From assembly GCA_963802905.1 (NCBI GenBank), contig CAWDKH010000023.1, positions 1 through 64,000 of the forward strand: a DNA stretch of 64,000 nt, read 5' to 3'. Source of the DNA: DASQFQ01 sp963802905. Lineage in GTDB: Bacteria > Actinomycetota > Thermoleophilia > Solirubrobacterales > Solirubrobacteraceae. A program made the position numbers and the translations under genes. This document shows positions 59,723 to 64,000 of this stretch, in pieces. Each line of letters begins with the position of its first letter. Within the stretch, counting starts at the first letter, position 1. Below the pieces are notes generated by a model. The model was not told where the DNA came from, ran no database searches, and was given only the letters and a program-made list of their open reading frames with translations.

Positions 59723-60500
59723 ATGCCCTCCGCTCCCGTCGGCGACCTGCTCCGCGACTGGCGCCAGCGCCGCCGCCTCAGCCAGCTCGACCTCGCGCTC
59801 GAGGCCGGCGTCTCGACCCGCCACCTCAGCTTCGTGGAGACCGGTCGCGCCAAGCCGAGCCCCGAGATGGTCCTGCACCTCGCCGGCGAGCTCGAGGTGC
59901 CGCTGCGCGAGCGCAACCGGCTGCTGCTCGCCGCCGGCTACGCGCCGGTCTACGAGGAGCGCGCGCTCGACGAGCCTGAGATGCAGCCCGTCCACGACGC
60001 GATCCAGCTCGTGCTCGACGGCCACGACCCGTACCCGGCGATCACGGTCGACCGCGGCTGGGCGCTCGTCGCCCACAACCGCGCCGCCGGGCTGATGATG
60101 GCCGGGCTGCCGGAGGACCTGCTCGCGCCGCCCGCCAACGTCCTGCGCGTGAGCCTGCACCCGGACGGGCTCGCGCCGCGGATCGCCAACCTCGGCCAGT
60201 GGAAGGCGCACCTGCTGCGGCGACTGGCCCGCGAGGCGGAGGTGACGGGCGACCCCGCCCTGCGCACGCTCTACGCGGAGCTCGACGGCTATCCCGCCCC
60301 GGCCGACGACAGCGATCCCGGCGCCGCGGGAGACGTGGTGGTCCCGATGCGCCTGCGCGTGCCCGACGGCGAGCTGCGCTTCTTCTCCACCGTGACGACG
60401 TTCGGCACGCCGGTCGACATCACCGTCGAGGAGCTCTCGATCGAGTCGTTTTTTCCCGGCAACCGCGCCACTGCGCGATTACCTGCACCGCGCGGTCTAA
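59723..60500 (+). pseudogene. XRE-family regulator with MmyB-like ligand domain, one-base frameshift near the end
   Basis: A helix-turn-helix at residues 6-65 (LLRDWRQRRRLSQLDLALEAGVSTRHLSFVETGRAKPS) is followed by an MmyB-like PAS-type domain (WALVAHNRAAGLMM, PAPADDS, LRFFSTVTTFGTPVDITVEELSIESFFP), known in homologues to bind fatty-acid-like ligands. At a run of six T (60449-60454) the frame leaves the family. With five T it reads FFPATAPLRDYLHRAV and stops at TAA 60498-60500, the expected end. The open frame otherwise runs on through an antisense region. About 258 residues when repaired. Very likely intact in the organism. Confidence 0.85.
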
Positions 60501-60514
60501 GCGGTTGCCGCCGG

Positions 60515-61363
60515 CTAGGCAGACGCGACGGCGACCCAGCTGCGCGCCGGGAGCACGAGCGAGCCGTCCTCCTGCACGTACTCGAGCGCGCGCTCGCGGA
60601 TCGAGGCGATCGCGTCCTCGCGCTCGGCCGCGGGCAGCCCGTCGAGCGCGCCCCGGAAGCGCGAGGCGAAGTCGCGCGTCGTAGCGATCCAGGCGTCAAA
60701 CGACGGGTGGATGAAGACGAAGTCGACGGTCTCGACCAGGTGCTCGCCGAAGCCGGCCGCCTCGAGGTGCTCCTCGATCGTGCCCGCCCGCGCCCAAGCG
60801 AACTGGCCGGGCGCGTCCGGATCGGGGCGCTCGAGGTGCCCGCGCTCGACCAGCTCCGACCCCGGGATCGACGCCCACGGGTTCTCGCTCGGGCTCGTCC
60901 ACGCCGCCAGCGCCACGTGCGCGCCCGGCTTGAGCACGCGCCGCGTCTCCTGCAGCGCCGCCTCGCCGTCGGCCATCAGCATGTAGCCCCAGCGGCACAG
61001 CACGCCGTCGAGCGACGCGGCCGGCTGGTCGATCCCCTCGGCGTCGATCTGGCGGAAGCGCACGTTGGTGATCCCCATCTGCTCGGCGCGCTGCTGCGCC
61101 GCGGTGATCATCTCGGGGACGAAGTCGGAGGAGATCAGCGTGCCGCCGGGCGCGATCTGCTCGGCGGCGAGGAAGCCGACTTCGCCGGTGCCGGCCGCCA
61201 GCTCGAGCACCTCGTAGCCCGGCTGCAGCTCGAGCGCGTCGACCATCCACACCGACACGGGCATCGTCGCGCGGCCCAGGTCCTCGGCGCGCGCCGACCA
61301 GCCCTTGGCCTGCTCGCCCCAGCGGGCGCGGCTGTCCTTGCGGTATGCGTCGGCGTCGGTCAT
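60515..61363 (-). CDS. Class I SAM-dependent methyltransferase
   Basis: A 282-residue UbiE/methyltransf_11-type enzyme. Motifs are YEVLELAAGTGEVGFLAAEQI (SAM), ISSDFVPEMITAAQQRAEQ, RFRQIDAEGIDQPAASLDGVLCRWGYMLMAD and VLKPGAHVALAAWTSP. It overlaps the menE stop by four bases (ATGA), so it is made with a menaquinone enzyme. It may act in that pathway, but its sequence is closer to the paralogue at 32481 than to a typical MenG, so I do not call it menG. Confidence 0.88.
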   Translation of the reverse strand: MTDADAYRKDSRARWGEQAKGWSARAEDLGRATMPVSVWMVDALELQPGYEVLELAAGTGEVGFLAAEQIAPGGTLISSDFVPEMITAAQQRAEQMGITNVRFRQIDAEGIDQPAASLDGVLCRWGYMLMADGEAALQETRRVLKPGAHVALAAWTSPSENPWASIPGSELVERGHLERPDPDAPGQFAWARAGTIEEHLEAAGFGEHLVETVDFVFIHPSFDAWIATTRDFASRFRGALDGLPAAEREDAIASIRERALEYVQEDGSLVLPARSWVAVASA

Positions 61364-62652
61364 GAGAGCTCCCGGCGCAGGAGCTTGCCAGAGGGCGTCC
61401 GCGGGAGCCGCGTGACGAGCTCGAAGCTCTTCGGGACCTTGTAGCCGGCGAGCCGCTCGACGACGTGGTCGCGCAGCTCGGCGGCGCTCGGCGCGTCCTC
61501 GCCGTCGGGCACCACGAGCGCGATCACCGACTCGCCCCACTCCGGGTGCGGGCGGGCGAAGACGGCGGCCTCGGCGACGCGCGGATGCTCCTCGAGCACC
61601 GCCTCGACCTCGGCGGGCGCGACGTTCTCCCCGCCGGTGACGATCGTGTCGCTCTTGCGGCCGATCACCGTCAGGCGGCCGGCGTCGTCGAGGCGGCCGA
61701 GGTCGCCGGTGCGCAGGGCGTCCCACTCCCCCACCACGGTCGGGCCGGAGATGAGGATCTCGCCGTCCTGGGCCACGGTCAGGCCGGTGCCGGGCAGCGC
61801 GTGGCCGGCGGTGTCGAGGTCGCCGAGCTCGGCGAGCGTGACGGTCGAGCACGCCTCGGTGAGGCCGTAGGTCTGGGAGACGGGGAAGCCGGCGTCGGCG
61901 GCGCGGCGCATCAGCGCCGGCGGCACCGGGCCGCCGCCGAGCAGCACGCGCCGCAGCCGTGGACCGGGGCGACCGCCGGCGTCGAGGATGCGCGCGAGCA
62001 TCGTGGGGACGAGCGAGACGAGCGTGATGTCGCCCTCGCGCAGCTGCCGCGCGGTGCCGTCGGCGTCGAAGGGCTCGAGCACGACCGTGCTCGCGGCGGC
62101 CGCGCTGCGGGTGAGGATCATCAGCCCGCCGACGTGCGAGAGCGGCATCGGGCACAGCCAGCGGTCGTCGCGGTCGGTGCCGAGCGCGGCGCCGGCGGCG
62201 CGGATGTGGGCGGCGACGTTGCCGAACGTCAGCTCGACCGGGCGCGGGGCGCGCGTCGTCCCCGACGTGTGGACGACGAGCGCGATCTCCTCCTCGTCGG
62301 GCTCGCTGACGCGGAACGGCGCGCCGCCGTCCTCCGGGAGCGGCGTGCTGACGACCACCTCGGCCCCGCGCAGGAGGTCCTTGCGCTCGCTCGCACCGAG
62401 CCGCACGTCGACCGGCATGGCGGGCGCACGCAGCAGCAGGCAGGCGTGGAAGGCGACGACGAAGTCGCGGCCCGCCGGGAGCGTGAGCGCCACGCGGTCG
62501 CCCGGGTCGGCACCGCGCAGCACGAGCCGCCCGGCGGCGCGCGTGGCCGCCATCAGCAGCTCGCGGTAGGTCAGCCGCTGCTCCGGCGTCTCCAGCGCGA
62601 CCGCCTCGGGGCGGCGCGCCGCCGCCCGTGCGAGCCAGGGATCGATCTCCAC
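61360..62652 (-). CDS. menE: AMP-dependent ligase, probable o-succinylbenzoate-CoA ligase
   Basis: Activates o-succinylbenzoate to its CoA ester in menaquinone synthesis. A compact 430-residue ANL enzyme: LVVHTSGTTRAPRPVELT (P-loop), QTYGLTEACSTVTL, LRTGDLGRLDDAGRLTVIGRKSDTIVTGGENVAPAEVE and the C-terminal catalytic Lys in TPSGKLLRREL. The short length and the divergent menB-menA genes make MenE the best call; other acyl-CoA ligases cannot be excluded by sequence alone. GTG start at 62652. Confidence 0.85.
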   Translation of the reverse strand: MEIDPWLARAAARRPEAVALETPEQRLTYRELLMAATRAAGRLVLRGADPGDRVALTLPAGRDFVVAFHACLLLRAPAMPVDVRLGASERKDLLRGAEVVVSTPLPEDGGAPFRVSEPDEEEIALVVHTSGTTRAPRPVELTFGNVAAHIRAAGAALGTDRDDRWLCPMPLSHVGGLMILTRSAAAASTVVLEPFDADGTARQLREGDITLVSLVPTMLARILDAGGRPGPRLRRVLLGGGPVPPALMRRAADAGFPVSQTYGLTEACSTVTLAELGDLDTAGHALPGTGLTVAQDGEILISGPTVVGEWDALRTGDLGRLDDAGRLTVIGRKSDTIVTGGENVAPAEVEAVLEEHPRVAEAAVFARPHPEWGESVIALVVPDGEDAPSAAELRDHVVERLAGYKVPKSFELVTRLPRTPSGKLLRRELS

Positions 62653-62693
62653 GACCTGGAGGCTAGTGGGCCTCCCCGCACCAATCCGCCCGA

Positions 62694-62711
62694 GATCGGC
62701 GGACGCCGATC
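62694..62711. promoter_or_regulatory. Inverted repeat between menE and menB
   Basis: gatcggc and gccgatc form a perfect 7-bp inverted repeat with a 4-base spacer in the 146-bp divergent promoter region. It is a candidate operator for either gene. No regulator is adjacent, so this is inferred from position only. Confidence 0.35.
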
Positions 62712-62798
62712 ACCGGCCAGGCGGCTCCTCGATCGATAGTATCTGCGCCCGGTCTCTTCGAACGGATCGCCACGTGGAGACCCACTAATGTCAATCGC

Positions 62799-63620
62799 AT
62801 GCCGGTCGAATGGACGCCCGCGGGCGAGTACGAGGACATCCGCTACGAGATCGCCGAGGGGATCGCCAAGATCACCATCGATCGCCCGGAGGTCCGCAAC
62901 GCGTTCCGGCCCGAAACGCTGATCGAGGTCTCCGATGCGCTGGACAAGGCGCGCGAGGACGGCGAGGTCGGCGTGATCGTGCTCACCGGCGAGGGCCCGG
63001 ACGCGTTCTGCTCCGGCGGCGACCAGCGCGTGCGCGGCGACACCGGCTACGTCGCGGGCGGGGCGAGCGTCGGGCGCTTCCACGTCACCGACCTGCACGT
63101 GCAGATCCGCCGGCTGCCCAAGCCGGTGGTGGCGATGGTGGCCGGCTACGCGATCGGGGGCGGCCACGTGCTGCACCTCGTTTGCGACCTCACGATCGCC
63201 GCCGACAACGCGCGCTTCGGCCAGGTCGGGCCGAAGGTGGGCTCGTTCGACGGCGGCTTCGGCGCGTCGCTGCTGGCGTCGCAGGTCGGGCCGAAGAAGG
63301 CCAAGGAGTTCTGGATGCTGTGCCGTCAGTACGACGCCCAGCAGGCGCTCGAGATGGGGCTCGTCAACACCGTCGTGCCGCTCGACCGGCTCGAGGAGGA
63401 GACGGTCCAGTGGTGCCGCGAGATGCTCGCGCTCTCACCGTTCGCGCTGCGGCTCGTGAAGGCGAGCTTCCACGCCCACGAGGACGGCTTCGCGGGCATC
63501 CAGCAGCTCGCGCACGACGCCAACCTCCTGTTCTACGGCTCCGAGGAGGCGCAGGAAGGGCGCGACGCCTACAAGCAGAAGCGCACCCCCGACTTCTCGG
63601 CGTTCCCGCGACGGCCGTGA
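62799..63620 (+). CDS. menB: 1,4-dihydroxy-2-naphthoyl-CoA synthase
   Basis: Crotonase-family enzyme that closes the second ring of menaquinone. The 273 residues carry ITIDRPEVRNAFRPETL, AFCSGGDQRVRG, GYAIGGGHVLHLVCDLTIAADNARFGQVGPKVGSFDGGFGAS, and KAKEFWMLCRQYDAQQALEMGLVNTVVP. The end (RDAYKQKRTPDFSAFPRRP) is diagnostic for MenB. The ATG at 62799 is the start. The stop overlaps the menA GTG by four bases. Confidence 0.96.
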   Translation: MPVEWTPAGEYEDIRYEIAEGIAKITIDRPEVRNAFRPETLIEVSDALDKAREDGEVGVIVLTGEGPDAFCSGGDQRVRGDTGYVAGGASVGRFHVTDLHVQIRRLPKPVVAMVAGYAIGGGHVLHLVCDLTIAADNARFGQVGPKVGSFDGGFGASLLASQVGPKKAKEFWMLCRQYDAQQALEMGLVNTVVPLDRLEEETVQWCREMLALSPFALRLVKASFHAHEDGFAGIQQLAHDANLLFYGSEEAQEGRDAYKQKRTPDFSAFPRRP

Positions 63621-64000
63621 GCGGGCCGCTGACCGCCGAACGCCCGAGCGCCGTGCGGATCTGGGTGATGGCGGCCCGTCCGCGGACGCTGCCCGCCGCC
63701 GTCGCGCCGGTGCTGGTCGGCACCGCGCTGGCGGCCACCGAAGGCACGCTCAAGGTCCTGACCTTCATCGCCGCGCTGCTCGGCGCGCTGTTCATCCAGG
63801 TCGGCACGAACCTCTCCAACGACTACTCCGACGCGCGGCGGGGTGCCGACACCGAGGACCGGCTCGGCCCGGTGCGGGTGACCGCGGGCGGGCTGGTGCC
63901 GCCGAAGCAGGTGCTGGTGGCGACCTACGTGGCGTTCGGGTTGGCGGTGCTGGCGGGCTCGTACCTGATCGCGACCGCGGGCTGGGAGCTGCTGCTGGTC
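63617..64000 (+). CDS. menA: 1,4-dihydroxy-2-naphthoate polyprenyltransferase, 3' end outside the window
   Basis: UbiA-family membrane prenyltransferase that attaches the isoprenoid chain to DHNA. Starts at GTG 63617 overlapping menB (GTGA). The first 128 residues include WVMAARPRTLPAAVAPVLVGTALA, a first helix, and the Asp-rich prenyl-diphosphate site NLSNDYSDARRGAD, followed by VRVTAGGLVPPKQ. The rest lies beyond the window edge. The order menB-menA supports the call. Confidence 0.92.
   Translation, partial: MSGPLTAERPSAVRIWVMAARPRTLPAAVAPVLVGTALAATEGTLKVLTFIAALLGALFIQVGTNLSNDYSDARRGADTEDRLGPVRVTAGGLVPPKQVLVATYVAFGLAVLAGSYLIATAGWELLLV

Noticed and set aside
60501..61444. C-terminal extension of the XRE regulator frame
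   Set aside because: It follows a T-run frame error and is antisense to the methyltransferase; the correct frame stops at 60500.
1..64000. tRNA, rRNA, CRISPR or insertion-sequence content
   Set aside because: No cloverleaf, rRNA core, spaced repeat array, transposase or integrase was recognised in any gap or frame.

Overview
The window is very GC-rich with G/C-dominated third codon positions, frequent GTG starts and dense gene packing with ATGA/GTGA/TTGA or TGATG overlaps. The gene families (citramalate synthase, 4-domain glucodextranase, HD-GYP proteins, menaquinone genes, ECF sigma with a propeller partner) fit a soil actinobacterium of the Thermoleophilia/Solirubrobacterales type. That placement is inference from composition and gene content. 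About 58 protein-coding loci, intact or broken, can be supported; no rRNA, tRNA, CRISPR array or insertion sequence was seen.

Layout. 0-7.7 kb: tyrS, a class A penicillin-binding protein, 3-methyladenine glycosylase and argH, then a frameshifted 4-coumarate-CoA-ligase-like gene facing a PadR regulator across a palindrome. 7.7-12.4 kb: a four-gene overlapping operon leuB-ilvE-cimA-degT. 12.5-17.5 kb: an M4 metalloprotease with a pilin-like N-terminus, a lipoprotein, and a glucodextranase-like GH15 gene broken by many short insertions. 17.6-22.1 kb: a YcaQ-like protein, a frameshifted DUF427 protein, leuD, leuC and their XRE-cupin regulator. 22.3-25.8 kb: subtilisin-like protease, patatin-like protein, methyltransferase and globin. 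25.8-27.5 kb: leuA, preceded by a 17-residue leader peptide with eight leucines. 27.5-31.0 kb: two unfamiliar proteins sharing an N-terminal LQ..xGNRxV motif, with an RraB-like protein between them. 31-41 kb: propeller protein, DUF4180, methyltransferase, an HD-GYP protein fused to a LuxR-type DNA-binding domain, a SMARCAL1-like SNF2 helicase, MFS transporter, quinone oxidoreductase, universal stress protein and APC transporter. 41.3-47.8 kb: a polyamine-type ABC importer with a deacetylase-family enzyme and an amine oxidase. 47.8-56 kb: membrane HD-GYP protein, LysE exporter with Lrp regulator, secreted propeller, a P-loop-kinase-like protein without Walker A, serA with a class V aminotransferase. 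56-64 kb: ECF sigma with a membrane propeller partner, ilvC, small proteins, an XRE regulator, and menE / menB-menA (menA runs off the window).

How the genes work together. Branched-chain amino acid synthesis dominates: leuA, leuCD, leuB, ilvE, ilvC and cimA (the threonine-independent route to isoleucine), with serA nearby. leuA appears to be leucine-controlled through its leader peptide. A second module imports and degrades polyamine-like compounds. A third makes menaquinone.

Data caution. Every disrupted reading frame I could analyse base by base is repaired by removing single inserted bases, and a dozen or more fall in one 3.3 kb gene. This looks more like sequence error than gene decay, so genes listed as pseudogenes for this reason may be functional in the organism.
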